DNA of 64,000 nucleotides from AP-15 sp963833745 (GTDB taxonomy: Bacteria > Pseudomonadota > Alphaproteobacteria > ATCC43930 > CGMCC-115725), in NCBI GenBank assembly GCA_963833745.1, contig CAWHZD010000002.1, positions 1 through 64,000 of the forward strand, written 5' to 3'. The position numbers were made by a program, and so were the translations under genes. The notes beneath the pieces were generated by a model, which worked only from the letters and a program-made list of their open reading frames with translations, made no database searches and was not told the DNA's origin. Numbering within the stretch: position 1 is the stretch's first letter; each line of letters begins with the position of its first letter. Of the stretch, positions 36,009 to 45,816 are shown piece after piece.

Positions 36009-36827
36009 TCAGCCGGGGAGGTTCCAGCCGATCCAGCTGCATAGCGCACGGCCCATAACGAGCTCGAGGTCGTGGCCCTTCAAAAACGGCATCTCCTCGG
36101 TAAACATCGTGACGCACTGCTTCCACGGGCACGGCATTCGGGTGATGTCGGTGCCCCAAAAGCTGCGCTGCGGGCCAAAGGCTTCGACGATCTGCTGGGT
36201 ATATTTATGGATGTTGCGATAGGGGTAGGGCTGGCTCGAATTGCCCGGTGCGCCGGTGCATTTGACCGCCACGTTGGGATGCTTGGCGAGCGCCAGCAGC
36301 GCTGGCTGGTTCCCGTGCGCGGCGTCGTCCTTGCCGTCGCGCACCCGCGCGTAGTGGTCGATCAGCAATTTCAGACTGGGGTGGCGCTCGGCAATCTGGG
36401 CCACCTGCGGCAGGTAGTTCGAGGCCATCAGCGCGATCGGGATCCCGGCCTTTTCGGCCGCCGGCCATAGCCAGTCCATCGTACCGTCAGTCATCCACTT
36501 GGCCTGGTGCGGCTGGGTGAAGGCATAGCGCAAGCCAAGCATCCCCGGCCGCTGCTTCCAGCCGTCGACCAGCGACCGGCTTTCCGGCTTGTCGAGCGGG
36601 AAATTACCGAGGATAGCGAAGCGGTTTGGATATTTGGCCGCGGCTTCCTCGGAAATCTTGCCCGAGTTCGGGTCCCATCCCGGAGGGTGCAGTAGGCAGG
36701 CATCGACGCCGGCCGCGTCCATATCGCGGATGCATTCTTCGGCGGAATAGGAATTGACCTGGCGGTGAGCCTGATTGGTCGGCGGGCCGGCCGACCAGAT
36801 GTGAACCTGTGCATCGACGATCAACAT
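36009..36827 (-). CDS. Amidohydrolase family protein (metal-dependent TIM-barrel hydrolase)
   Basis: A 272-residue protein from ATG 36827, which has GAGGGGAAC upstream; the longer frame to 36971 is not family-like. It starts MLIVDAQVHIW with the HxW/HxH-type metal motif of the amidohydrolase-2 group, which includes lactonases and decarboxylases. Further family-like segments are LHPPGWDPNSG, LKLLIDHYARV and FWGTDITRMPCPW with the late catalytic Asp. The substrate is unknown. It diverges from the MFS transporter gene, and the two may share a regulator and substrate class. Confidence 0.82.
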   Translation of the reverse strand: MLIVDAQVHIWSAGPPTNQAHRQVNSYSAEECIRDMDAAGVDACLLHPPGWDPNSGKISEEAAAKYPNRFAILGNFPLDKPESRSLVDGWKQRPGMLGLRYAFTQPHQAKWMTDGTMDWLWPAAEKAGIPIALMASNYLPQVAQIAERHPSLKLLIDHYARVRDGKDDAAHGNQPALLALAKHPNVAVKCTGAPGNSSQPYPYRNIHKYTQQIVEAFGPQRSFWGTDITRMPCPWKQCVTMFTEEMPFLKGHDLELVMGRALCSWIGWNLPG

Positions 36828-37036
36828 GGCGTTCCCCTCGCTGATTGGGTTCTGCGATCCTACGCGATATCGGGTCGCGCCCGACAGGGGGTCGGCGGAT
36901 GGCGCTCGGGAAACCGCAAGCCCAACCCCGCAATTGCCGGCGCCCGCCCCGCGCATTAGGCTCACGCACAATCACCAAAAGACCGCCTGTCGCCAAGCGC
37001 GTCACCGTCGGCGGAACGTCTGACCGGGAGGGCATC

Positions 37037-38442
37037 GTGCTGGACTTGCTCGAGCAGCAGCAATCGCTGACAGCCAATCAGTGGAAGATATTCACGGCGT
37101 CGATCCTTTCGATCATGCTGGATTTCTTCGATTTCCTGCTAATCGGCTTCACCCTGGCGTTCTTTGTCCGGGATTGGCAGCTGACCTATGGGCAATCGGC
37201 GCTGATCCTGTTTTCGTCCGGCGTGGCGGCAGTCCCGGGCGCGATCTTCTTTGGCTGGCTCGGCGACAAGATCGGCCGCCGCAAGGTGTTCATGATCACG
37301 ATCCTGATGTTTTCGCTTGCCACCGGCGCGATGGCGCTGACCCCCGAGCACGGATGGGTCTATCTGACCGTGATGCGGTTCATCGTCGGGTTCGGCGTCG
37401 TCGGCGTCGCCGCGGTCGACATGCCGCTGCTGCAGGAATTCTTGCCCGCCGCGAAGCGCGGCTGGATCAGCGGGCTGTCGATCGCTCTGGTGCCGGGTGG
37501 CGGCTTGCTGGCCGCGACCTTCGCCGCCTTTCTCAGCCCGATCGTCGGCTGGCGCGGGCTCTTCGCACTCGGTTTGCTGCCGGCGCTGCTGGCCTTCCTA
37601 ATCCGCGTCTGGGTTCCCGAATCGCCGCGCTGGCTGATCAGCCGCGGCCGGATCGAGGAGGCGCGCCGTTCGCTCGCCTGGGCGTTGCAAATCCGGCCCG
37701 AAGAGATCGTTCTGCCGGCCTCGCTGCCGGCGCCGCAGAAATCGTCGTGGCTCGAATTGTTCAAGTACCCGCGCAGCATCGCCGCCGGCGCCCTGGTCGG
37801 GCTGAGCCAGACCGGCGCGGTCGGTCTCGCGCTGTGGATGGTTACGCTGCTCGTGCTGGTGCTGAAGATAACGCCGGCCGAGGCCTCGTTTCTGGTGATC
37901 TGGATCAGCCTCGTGCAGATTTTCGGGCGCGGCTTCGGCTCGTGGATCACCGATCTGATCGGGCGGCGCACTGCGGGCGCGCTGTGCTGCGCGCTGGCCG
38001 CCGCGGCAACCTCGCTCGCGGGCTATCTGCACAGCTCTTATATCTGCACAGCTCTTATATAGGCGCAGCGCCGATGTTCTTTGTCCTGCTCCTGGTCCAG
38101 GGCTTCTTCGGCAACGGCAACTCGGCGATCAGCTATCCGTATATGGCCGAGATGTGGCCCGCCCCGTTGCGCGCCAGCGGTTTTGGTCTCGTTTACGGAA
38201 TTTCGAACCTCGGCAAATTCATCGGGCCGGCCGGGCTGGCGGTGATCATCGGCGCCTCCAGCTACGTCACCCCCAAGGCGACAATCGACGGTATCGTCCC
38301 CGGCTTCAACTATTTCGCCGTGTGGTATGTGCTCGCCGTTATTGCCTACCTGCTGATCGGGTTCGAGACCCGCGGCCGCACCATCGAGGAGCTCGACGCC
38401 GCGCTCACGCGGTCCAAGCCCCTCGCGGCGGAACCAGGATAG
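37037..38442 (+). pseudogene. MFS transporter disrupted by a 17-bp tandem duplication
   Basis: From GTG 37037 (GGGAGG 4-5 bases upstream) the frame encodes a major facilitator with the loop motif GWLGDKIGRRKVF and about nine spans. It is cut by TAG at 38060-38062 after 341 residues. The remaining spans continue in another frame to 38442 (FFVLLLVQGFFGNGNSAISY onward, ending in RGRTIEELDAAL). The break coincides with an exact 17-bp duplication. Removing one copy restores a continuous 462-residue protein of normal family length, resembling aromatic-acid/metabolite:H+ symporters. The gene is next to a divergent amidohydrolase. Either it was recently inactivated, it is phase-variable, or the assembly is wrong. 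Confidence 0.85.
38027..38060 (+). repeat. 17-bp exact tandem duplication in MFS gene
   Basis: The unit CTGCACAGCTCTTATAT occurs twice in a row (38027-38043 and 38044-38060). Its length is not a multiple of three, so it shifts the frame of the transporter gene. With one copy the codons read through as YLHSSYIGAAPM. Confidence 0.95.
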
Positions 38443-38457
38443 AAAAACCCGCTCCTC

Positions 38458-39015
38458 TCAGCGCGCCATGCCTTCGGCGCCGGCGGGGACGTCGTAGAAG
38501 GCGAGGGTCATCGACACGCTGCTATAGAAGCCCATCAAAGTGATCACGTCGGTGATGCCCTCGTGGCCGAGCGCCTCGACTGCGCGGTCGAAGAGGCCCT
38601 TCGCGACCCAGCGCGAATTGGCGAGGCAGGTCGCCATCTCGTAGATCACCTGCTCGCGCTTGTCGGAGAACGAGGTCGGCAGCCCCGACAGCAGCGCTTC
38701 GACTTTGTCGGCCGGCAGCCCGGCCGCCTTGCCGGCGCGCTCATGCGCGTTGGTCGGGTAAGCCGAATGGAACTTGCTGTTGATGATGACGACCGCGATC
38801 TCGCGCTCGCGCTCGCTCAGCGAATAGCCGGTGCGAAAATAGGCGCCGAGCGGCCCCATCACCTTCGCCAGCTTGGGGTTGTGCACATAGATCTTGTTCG
38901 GGCCGGGCAGCCGGCCGCGGGTCTCGATCAGCGTCCGGTAGCCTTCCTGCTGCTCCGGGGTCATCTGGTCATAGGGGATCTCGGCGTAGCGGCCAAAAGT
39001 TGGCGTCTCGGGCAT
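38458..39015 (-). CDS. Carboxymuconolactone decarboxylase family protein (copy 1)
   Basis: A 185-residue helical protein of the AhpD/CMD superfamily. The core segment SLSEREREIAVVIINSKFHS and NAHERAGKAAGLPADKVEALL match the CMD fold, but the classical AhpD CxxC motif is absent, so a thiol peroxidase role is unlikely. GGGGAAGGAAACCC precedes the ATG. A close paralog follows upstream at 39210-39767. Nearby amidohydrolase and MFS genes suggest a catabolic cluster for an organic acid, which is inference only. Confidence 0.82.
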   Translation of the reverse strand: MPETPTFGRYAEIPYDQMTPEQQEGYRTLIETRGRLPGPNKIYVHNPKLAKVMGPLGAYFRTGYSLSEREREIAVVIINSKFHSAYPTNAHERAGKAAGLPADKVEALLSGLPTSFSDKREQVIYEMATCLANSRWVAKGLFDRAVEALGHEGITDVITLMGFYSSVSMTLAFYDVPAGAEGMAR

Positions 39016-39209
39016 TTTTTGGGTTTCCTTCCCCGGGGGTGAATTGGCGTCGTATCCTGCAACAGGCGCGCGGCACTGTCGACCGGCGCATGCCGTCCAT
39101 TGCCGCAGGTCGGCCTGAGGCCGTTCGCCGGCCTTCTAAATTCGGCAGGGGTCAGCCCAAGGACTCTCCTGCCTTCGCGGGAGCGGTGAAACGTCTCTTC
39201 GAGCTGGTC

Positions 39210-39767
39210 TCAGCGTTGCAGGCCTTCGGCGCCGGCGGGCACGTCGTAGAAGGCAAGGATCATCGACACGCTGCTGTAGTGACCCATCAGGCAAATGACA
39301 TCGGTGATGCCGACATGGCCGAGAGCCTCGACCGCGCGGTCAAAAAGACCCTTCGCGACCCAGCGCGAATTGGCGAGACAGGTGGCCATTTCGTAGACAA
39401 CCTGCTCGCGCTTGTCGGAGAACGAAGTCGGCAAGCCGGAAAGGATTGCCTCGACTTTGTCGGCCGGCAGCCCGGCCGCCTTGCCGGCGCGCTCGTGCGC
39501 ATTGGTCGGATAGATTGAATGCCACTTGCTGTTGATGATGCAGACTGCGATCTCGCGCTCGCGTTCGCTCAGCGAATAGCCGGTGCGAAAATGTGCCCCG
39601 AACGGCCCCGCCACCTTCGCCAGCTTGGGGTTGTGCACCAAGATCTTGTTCGGCCCACCGAGGGCGCCGCGGCTTTCGATCAGTGAGCGATAGCCCTCCT
39701 GCTGCTCCGGCGTCATCTGGTCATAGGGGATCTCGGCATAGCGGCCAAAGGTCGGCGTCTCGGGCAT
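39210..39767 (-). CDS. Carboxymuconolactone decarboxylase family protein (copy 2)
   Basis: A 185-residue protein from ATG 39767, nearly identical in layout to the 38458-39015 product. Both start MPETPTFGRYAEIPYDQMTP and end in FYDVPAGAEG. Differences are scattered substitutions such as KFHSAY to KWHSIY. The leader GGGGAAGGAAACCG before the ATG is shared as well, so the duplication included the translation signal. The frame extends to 39920, but that segment is not family-like. The function is unknown. Confidence 0.82.
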   Translation of the reverse strand: MPETPTFGRYAEIPYDQMTPEQQEGYRSLIESRGALGGPNKILVHNPKLAKVAGPFGAHFRTGYSLSEREREIAVCIINSKWHSIYPTNAHERAGKAAGLPADKVEAILSGLPTSFSDKREQVVYEMATCLANSRWVAKGLFDRAVEALGHVGITDVICLMGHYSSVSMILAFYDVPAGAEGLQR

Positions 39768-40155
39768 TTTTCGGTTTCCTTCCCCGGGATGAGTTTGCGC
39801 TGCATCCTGCCGCAGCCGCACGGCCCTGTCGACCCGCTGCGCTGCGCGGGGGTCAGGGCGCGATGCGCGTCTGCCAGCAACGCGTCGAGCAAGGGCTGCA
39901 AGACTGACCCTGATGGCCACCCGCGCCTGACCGAACCGCGATGGAGCGGTTGGCCTTTCTGGACGGACGCTTGCAGCATGGACCGGGCGTTCGGTCTAGC
40001 AAAAATCGAGAGGAACCTTGTCCAATTCTAGATCATAACGGGCGAAAATGGCGGGTCTGCCCGGCAAAACCAGGAGTCGGCCGGCCTCCCGTCGGCGAAT
40101 GCGCCGAACCTCGGGGACGAGCTAGGGCGGAAAAAACAGTTGGATTGTCAGCCCG
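39768..40155. other. Spacer between CMD paralog and TauD-type gene
   Basis: About 390 bases upstream of the CMD pair and downstream of the dioxygenase stop. No gene or clear promoter is seen. Confidence 0.35.
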
Positions 40156-41112
40156 TCAGAACGGCACCGTGCCTCGGATGACGGTGCGATGCAGAACGCG
40201 GCGATGCTTGGTCATCTCAAAATTGGCGACAGCACGGTGTAGAAGGCAGCGATTGTCCCACATGATGAGATCTCCCACCCGCCAGCGATGCGGGTAAACG
40301 AATTGGCGCTGCGTAGCGTGCCGCAGGAGTTCGTCGAGAAGCGCGCGACCCTCGGCGGTCGGCAGGCCGACAATATGTGAGGCGTGATTACCCAAATAGA
40401 GGGCTTTTCCGCCGGTCTCCGGGTGGGTCCGCACGAGCGGGTGATCGACCGGTTCCCGAATTGCGGCACCCTCGATTGGCGGCTTGTCCGGTGGCTGGCA
40501 GCTGGCACCCCACCGGAACAACACGCGGAGCCCGGCTACCCGTCGCTTCGCTCCCGTCGACAGCGCGGAGTAGGCCAGCGCCGTGTTGGCGAACTCGGTG
40601 TCGCCCCCCTGCGGTGGCATCTCGACCGCATAAAGCGTTGTCATCATCGGTGGCACCGGATGATAGGCTTTGTCCGTGTGCCATTTGTAGTTGCTGACGG
40701 CAGATGTGGACTTATCGATCGGCTTGCCATCGCCGTCAAGGTTAGAAATCACATGCGCGACCGAATAACGCTTGTTGATCGATGGAGGCGCTGTAGGTCG
40801 CTCCACTTCGCCGAAATTGGTGGCAAAGGCAAATTGTTGCTCCCAAGTCAGCCTCTGATTATGGAAGACGACGACGTGATGCTCAAGAAAGGCGGCAAGT
40901 ATTTGGTCCTTCACAGTCATTGACATTGACTTCGACAGATCGACCCCGTCGACGGCCACGCCGGCAGCTGCCGACAAGCGCCGCCCTGTGATGACGCTGT
41001 TATTCCGTTGCACTCTGGTCGCCGGCCGCTCATCTGCCGTGACACATGCTTGCGAAGAAGGCTCGGCCATTGGCTGGATCCCGGTTGACGCAATCGGCAC
41101 GGGGAAGCCCAC
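40156..41112 (-). CDS. TauD/TfdA family Fe(II)/2-oxoglutarate dioxygenase
   Basis: A 318-residue protein (ATG 41070 is an alternative start giving 304). The metal motif HxD is in KWHTDKAYHPVPP (H145, D147), and the distal His lies in NRCLLHRAV near residue 292. GGDTEFANTALAY is a conserved TauD-type segment. Members hydroxylate substrates such as taurine, 2,4-D or alkyl sulfates, with 2-oxoglutarate as co-substrate. No sulfonate transporter or regulator is adjacent, so the substrate is open. Confidence 0.85.
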   Translation of the reverse strand: MGFPVPIASTGIQPMAEPSSQACVTADERPATRVQRNNSVITGRRLSAAAGVAVDGVDLSKSMSMTVKDQILAAFLEHHVVVFHNQRLTWEQQFAFATNFGEVERPTAPPSINKRYSVAHVISNLDGDGKPIDKSTSAVSNYKWHTDKAYHPVPPMMTTLYAVEMPPQGGDTEFANTALAYSALSTGAKRRVAGLRVLFRWGASCQPPDKPPIEGAAIREPVDHPLVRTHPETGGKALYLGNHASHIVGLPTAEGRALLDELLRHATQRQFVYPHRWRVGDLIMWDNRCLLHRAVANFEMTKHRRVLHRTVIRGTVPF

Positions 41113-41611
41113 ACTTTATGCCGCGCGGCTTGGGCGACCTCCGCGCTGTCGACGGCATCGGCTTTGAAAAATTAGCACTCCAATAGCCGGATGGTAACAG
41201 CCGTGTCCGTTGCAGCAAAATCGCGCGACGCTGGAGGCAGAACGGGGTTTCGTGTGGTGCGGGGGTTCCTGCCTCAAAAATCGGTACAGCGGCCGTTGTA
41301 CTGCCAATCTCCATACCGCGTCGGTTCGGGGCCCTTCGGTCCTCCGATTTCTGCGGGGAACGTTGCGCTTGGAGGTACCGCCGGCATAGTTTCCGGCGGG
41401 CGCAGCGTATCTTGCTTAGGCAATGGGTCGTTAGACGCGCGCTTATGCATGAGCAAAATGTGGCAACACCCGGCGATATCTCAAGCGGTCCCGCACTGCG
41501 CTATATCGGGCAGACGCGATCGGGAACCATCTGGAAAGTACGCCGTTGGCCTCGGCGTCACCAGAAGGTGGGTCTCGCCCTCCAGCCCTCTCATGTTGCA
41601 GAAGAACCTTG
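41113..41611. other. Spacer between dioxygenase gene and rsmB
   Basis: About 500 bases between divergent genes. No supported ORF or RNA. It should carry promoters for both directions. Confidence 0.35.
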
Positions 41612-42913
41612 ATGTCTGAAGTTTCGACCGCCCGAAATGTTGCGCTCGAGTTAATCGGCGCCGTATTGCGTCGCAAGCGGCCGCTCGATGATGCGATCGA
41701 CGACAATCCGGCAATTCAGCTGCTGTCGGGGCGAGACCGGGCGTTTGCGCGTCTCCTCGTGGCGACTGCGTTACGGCGCCTCGGCCAAATCGACGCGCTG
41801 ATCGCGGCATGTCTGAGCACTCCTTTGGCGCCCCGGGCCGCGGTGATCCACGACATCTTGCGCCTCGGCGTGGCGCAGCTCCTGTTTCTGCGCACCCCGC
41901 CGCACGCGGCCGTGGCGACAAGCGTCGATCTCGCACACGGCCGCGGTTTTTTGTCGCACAAAGGGCTCGTCAATGCCGTTCTTCGACGCTTAAGCGTCGA
42001 AGGTCCCGAACTGATCCAGGCGCAGGACGCCCCGCAACTCAACACACCGGAGTGGCTGTGGCGGTCATGGAGCTGCGAATATGGCGTCGAAACCGCGCGA
42101 GCGATCGCAAACGCGCATTTGAAAGAGGCGCCGCTGGACCTGACGTTGCGCGCAGATCCTGAGGTTTGGTGCGACAAGCTTCAGGGAATGCTGTTGCCGA
42201 CGGGGACCTTGCGGCGACCGGCAGGAGGGGCGGTCACCTCCCTTCCGGGTTATGCCGAGGGCGCGTGGTGGGTCCAGGACGCGGCCGCGGCGTTGCCGGC
42301 ACAGCTGTTCGGTGACGTTGCCGGGCGCAACGTCGTTGATTTATGCGCGGCTCCCGGGGGAAAAAGCGCCCAGCTCGCCTGGGCTGGCGCGCGGGTCATC
42401 GCGATTGACCGCTCGGCTCGCCGTCTCGATCGCCTTCTCGCCAATTTTCGCCGCCTCGCGCTGCCGATCGAAGCGTTCACCGCCGACGCATTGACGTGGC
42501 GTCCCCCCGGTCCGGTCGATTGCGTGCTGCTCGATGCCCCATGCACGACCACGGGCGCAATCCGCCGCCATCCCGATGTGCCGCACCTCAAGACGCCGGA
42601 CGACGTGGCCCGCCTATCGGTTGTTCAAGAGAACCTGCTGCGCGCCGCAATCGACATCCTGGTTCCGGGAGGAACGCTGGTTTATTGCACCTGCTCGCTC
42701 GAGCCGGAGGAAGGGCCGCGGCGGATCGAAGCGTTGATTCGCTCAGGAGCACCGATCGCACGCCGAGAGATCACGGCGGATGAGGTCGGCGGCCATTCCG
42801 AGTGGATTAGCGCGGAGGGGGACTTGCGGACTTTGCCTTGCCACTTGGCCGAATATGACGGCGTGGACGGCTTTTTCTCTGCGAGGCTCACCAAGAGCGA
42901 AACTGTCGCCTAG
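41612..42913 (+). CDS. rsmB: 16S rRNA (cytosine-C5)-methyltransferase RsmB
   Basis: A 433-residue protein from ATG 41612. The N-terminal NusB-like RNA-binding domain (residues 1-130) is followed by a Rossmann methyltransferase with SAM loop LCAAPGGKSAQLAW. Motif IV DAPCTTTGAIRRHPD and motif VI YCTCSLEPEEG carry the two cysteines used by m5C enzymes. It methylates C967 of 16S rRNA (E. coli numbering). It starts a run with the heparinase-like gene and purH, a neighbourhood I recall as common in alphaproteobacteria. Confidence 0.92.
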   Translation: MSEVSTARNVALELIGAVLRRKRPLDDAIDDNPAIQLLSGRDRAFARLLVATALRRLGQIDALIAACLSTPLAPRAAVIHDILRLGVAQLLFLRTPPHAAVATSVDLAHGRGFLSHKGLVNAVLRRLSVEGPELIQAQDAPQLNTPEWLWRSWSCEYGVETARAIANAHLKEAPLDLTLRADPEVWCDKLQGMLLPTGTLRRPAGGAVTSLPGYAEGAWWVQDAAAALPAQLFGDVAGRNVVDLCAAPGGKSAQLAWAGARVIAIDRSARRLDRLLANFRRLALPIEAFTADALTWRPPGPVDCVLLDAPCTTTGAIRRHPDVPHLKTPDDVARLSVVQENLLRAAIDILVPGGTLVYCTCSLEPEEGPRRIEALIRSGAPIARREITADEVGGHSEWISAEGDLRTLPCHLAEYDGVDGFFSARLTKSETVA

Positions 42914-43137
42914 GAGCCCCGCCGGCGACCGACGGCTTGCAGCGTTCGGTTTTCCTTGTTACCAAGCAGCATGCGTTCGTTCGTCCGGCAAGCCTGTCGC
43001 AACAGACGCCTCGTGCGCGTCCGGTATTGCAGCGTCCGTGCCGCGTGCGGATGAGGAGGGACGCTGGCCAGAAACACGGCAGACCGCCTGCGGAGCACGG
43101 CGACGGCCTGAGCGTTGTCACCCGTATACGGCGCGAC

Positions 43138-44739
43138 ATGCTGTATTCGGCGGCCGGCAATCGTTTTTACCGTCACACCTTATTCGGCCGAGCGCCGACT
43201 GAGGTTGAACTTAAGATCGGACAAGCCTGGCCGGGCGATCCCGAGCGCGGTGCGGCGATTGCCGGGGGGGAAATCGAGCTTGCCGGGAAGGTGGTGCGCA
43301 ACCCTTCTCCACGTTGGTTTCCAACTGCTGTCGGAGAGGACTGGTTAGCCTGTTGGCACGGCTTTGATTGGATTTCCGATCTTCTCGCTGCAGGGGCTGC
43401 GGCCCGCGATCTCGCCCGAGAATTGGTGCAGAGCTGGCTGACCGAAGAGATCGGCTATCGGTCCGTTGCGTGGCGCTCTGATGTTTTGGCGACGCGCCTT
43501 TTTGCCTGGATCAGCCATTTCGAAGAAATCATCGGGAGCGGCCGTGACCCTGCTCTTAAGCGAGCGCTCCTCTCGAGCCTCGCCGCGCAGAATCGTCACC
43601 TCGCTCGCATCGCAGCGTCCGAACTGAAGGGCGCTGCGAGGCTGCGCGCTCTGAAGGGGCTGATTGCCGGGACCGTAGCGCTCGGCGGCTCGGCGACGCG
43701 GTTGGCAAAGGCGCTGAGATGGCTGGAGCGCGAGATGCCGGCCCAGATTTTCCGCGATGGCGGGCATCGCTCGCGCAGCCCATCGATACAACTTACGGTT
43801 ATTAAGGATCTGGTCGACACACGGAATGTGCTTCGAGCCGCGAAGATCGAGACGCCGGGCGCGCTCCAGGACGCCATCGAGCGGGGGGCGCCGATGCTGC
43901 GCCTGTTTCGTCATGGCGATCGCCGTTTGGCGCTCTTCAACGATTCGCTGGAAGAGGATGGGATCTTGCTCGATCTCGTGCTGACGCGGTCGGAGACTAA
44001 AGGGCGCGCCATAGTCCACGCACCAGATTCCGGCTTCGAGCGCCTGCAGGCGGACAAGAGCCTTGTTATCGTCGATGCGGGAATGCGGTCTCCGCCCGGT
44101 TTCGACACACATGCCCATGCGGGCGCGCTGTCTTTTGAAATGAGCCACGAGCGCGAACGCATCATCGTCAATTGCGGCGGCTATCGCGGTCTGATAACGA
44201 GTTGGTCGCAGGTGGCCCGCACCAGCGCGGCGCACTCGGTGCTGGTCGTGGCTGACACCAATTCCGCCGAGATCCGGGACGACGATGTCCTCAATCGTGC
44301 GGTGACCTCGGTTTCCTGTGAGCGCGCCGAACACGAAGGCCAGCAATGGATTTCGGCGACCCACGACGGTTATCGCGAACGGTTCGGGCTGATTTACACG
44401 CGCGAGCTTTTCCTCGCTGCTGATGGCAAGGATTTGCGCGGTGAAGAGCGCCTGAGCGGGCGCCCGGGAGCAGCCTTTGCGGTGCGCTTTCATTTACATC
44501 CCTCGGTCCAGGCCTCGCTGGTCGAAGACGAAACCGCTGCGTTGCTGCGCCTGCCGAGCGGCATCCGGTGGCGGATGCGTGCCGCCGGTGCCCAAATGTC
44601 CCTGGGCGAAAGCATCTATCTGGGATCGGGTGGGGCGCGAAAAACCCAGCAGGTGATGCTGAGCGGGACGGCGGCCCCCGGTGGCACGACCGTGCGATGG
44701 GCGTTGCGTTGCGAGAACAAGGAAACCGGCTGCGACTAG
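43138..44739 (+). CDS. Heparinase II/III family protein
   Basis: At least 533 residues from ATG 43138; the frame is open to TTG 42937 and the true start is uncertain, since no ribosome site is clear. The N-terminal alpha/alpha-toroid region begins FYRHTLFGRAP and contains WPGDPERGAAI. The beta-sandwich C-terminal half has GFDTHAHAGALSFEMS, with the conserved His/Asp typical of heparinase II/III-like proteins, then IVNCGGYRG. Such proteins are lyases of acidic polysaccharides, though this subgroup is uncharacterised. No signal peptide is evident, so the location is unclear. Confidence 0.82.
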   Translation: MLYSAAGNRFYRHTLFGRAPTEVELKIGQAWPGDPERGAAIAGGEIELAGKVVRNPSPRWFPTAVGEDWLACWHGFDWISDLLAAGAAARDLARELVQSWLTEEIGYRSVAWRSDVLATRLFAWISHFEEIIGSGRDPALKRALLSSLAAQNRHLARIAASELKGAARLRALKGLIAGTVALGGSATRLAKALRWLEREMPAQIFRDGGHRSRSPSIQLTVIKDLVDTRNVLRAAKIETPGALQDAIERGAPMLRLFRHGDRRLALFNDSLEEDGILLDLVLTRSETKGRAIVHAPDSGFERLQADKSLVIVDAGMRSPPGFDTHAHAGALSFEMSHERERIIVNCGGYRGLITSWSQVARTSAAHSVLVVADTNSAEIRDDDVLNRAVTSVSCERAEHEGQQWISATHDGYRERFGLIYTRELFLAADGKDLRGEERLSGRPGAAFAVRFHLHPSVQASLVEDETAALLRLPSGIRWRMRAAGAQMSLGESIYLGSGGARKTQQVMLSGTAAPGGTTVRWALRCENKETGCD

Positions 44740-44740
44740 C

Positions 44741-45778
44741 TTGTCGGAGGTGGCCCACCTCGCTATCCGCGGTACGGTATCGGCGGTCGCAATCGTAGCT
44801 GCGACCGGTTTTCTTTCGGGCCTTGGTACGCGGGCGCTGATCCCGGTCCTGCGCCGAAGCGACATGCTCGATCGACCAAACGATCGTTCCTCGCATCTTA
44901 TCCCAACGCCACGCGGCGGCGGCATCGCCGTCATCGGTACGGTGCTGCTCGCCTGGCTGGGCGTCTCCGCCGCAGGCTGGGTGACCTTGGCGGTGGTGCC
45001 GGTGTCTGTTGCCGCCGGGTTACTGGCCGCCGTGTGTTGGATCGACGATTTGTACGACCTTTCCCCGCTGGTGCGGCTGAGCGCACAGGCTGCCACCGTC
45101 GCGGTCGGGCTCCTCGCCCTGCCCGAGACCGAGAACACGGCATCAGGGTGGCTGGGTGCGACCGAGTATTTCACAGCGCTCGGTCTACTGTGGGTGTGGT
45201 GGGTAAACGTCTACAACTTCATGGATGGTATCGACGGCATCGCCGGCAGCGAAGCGGCGGCGATCGGCGGCGGGCTGCTGCTGGTTAGCGCGCTCGGCAG
45301 CGGCGTCGACCCGACCGTGGCGCTGCTCGCCGCTGCGATTGTCGGTGCCGCGCTCGGCTTTTTGGTGTGGAATTGGTCGCCTGCGCGGATTTTTCTTGGA
45401 GACGTCGGCAGCGCGCCGCTCGGGTATCTGACAGGTTACCTGCTGATCGGCCTCGCCGCCGCGGGCCGATGGAAGATCGCGCTGATTCTGCCGCTCTATT
45501 TCCTCGCCGACGCGACGATCACCCTGGGGCTCCGTTTGCTGCGCGGCGAGCGAGTATGGCAGGCTCATCGCCAACACTACTACCAGCAGGCGGTCCGCCA
45601 CGGGCTCGACCACGCCGCCGTCGTCTGGCGAGTGATCGTGGCTGATCTGTTGCTGATCGGGTGCGGCTGGATGGCCGAGAACGGCGGCGGCGCGCTCGCG
45701 CTTGCCGCCGCATTGGTTGTTGTCGCGGTGCTGCTGACGGTGTTGGCCCGCGGCCGCCAAGCGCGCGAGCATCAGTGA
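44741..45778 (+). CDS. Polyprenyl-phosphate glycosyl-1-phosphate transferase (WecA/MraY-like)
   Basis: About 345 residues from TTG 44741 (GTG 44750 is an alternative), directly after the heparinase-like stop. It is polytopic with the family motifs in order: PTPRGGGIAV, the DDLYDLSP aspartate pair (about 101-108), NFMDGIDGIAG, IFLGDVGSAPLGY and the HRQHYYQ loop of WbpL/WecA-type enzymes. It transfers a sugar-1-phosphate from a UDP-sugar to undecaprenyl phosphate, starting O-antigen or another glycan. The true mraY normally sits in the mur/fts cluster, so this is the surface-glycan type. Confidence 0.85.
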   Translation: MSEVAHLAIRGTVSAVAIVAATGFLSGLGTRALIPVLRRSDMLDRPNDRSSHLIPTPRGGGIAVIGTVLLAWLGVSAAGWVTLAVVPVSVAAGLLAAVCWIDDLYDLSPLVRLSAQAATVAVGLLALPETENTASGWLGATEYFTALGLLWVWWVNVYNFMDGIDGIAGSEAAAIGGGLLLVSALGSGVDPTVALLAAAIVGAALGFLVWNWSPARIFLGDVGSAPLGYLTGYLLIGLAAAGRWKIALILPLYFLADATITLGLRLLRGERVWQAHRQHYYQQAVRHGLDHAAVVWRVIVADLLLIGCGWMAENGGGALALAAALVVVAVLLTVLARGRQAREHQ

Positions 45779-45816
45779 GCTTGTCGCCAACGGCCGCCGA
45801 CCCTATACCCCGGCCG

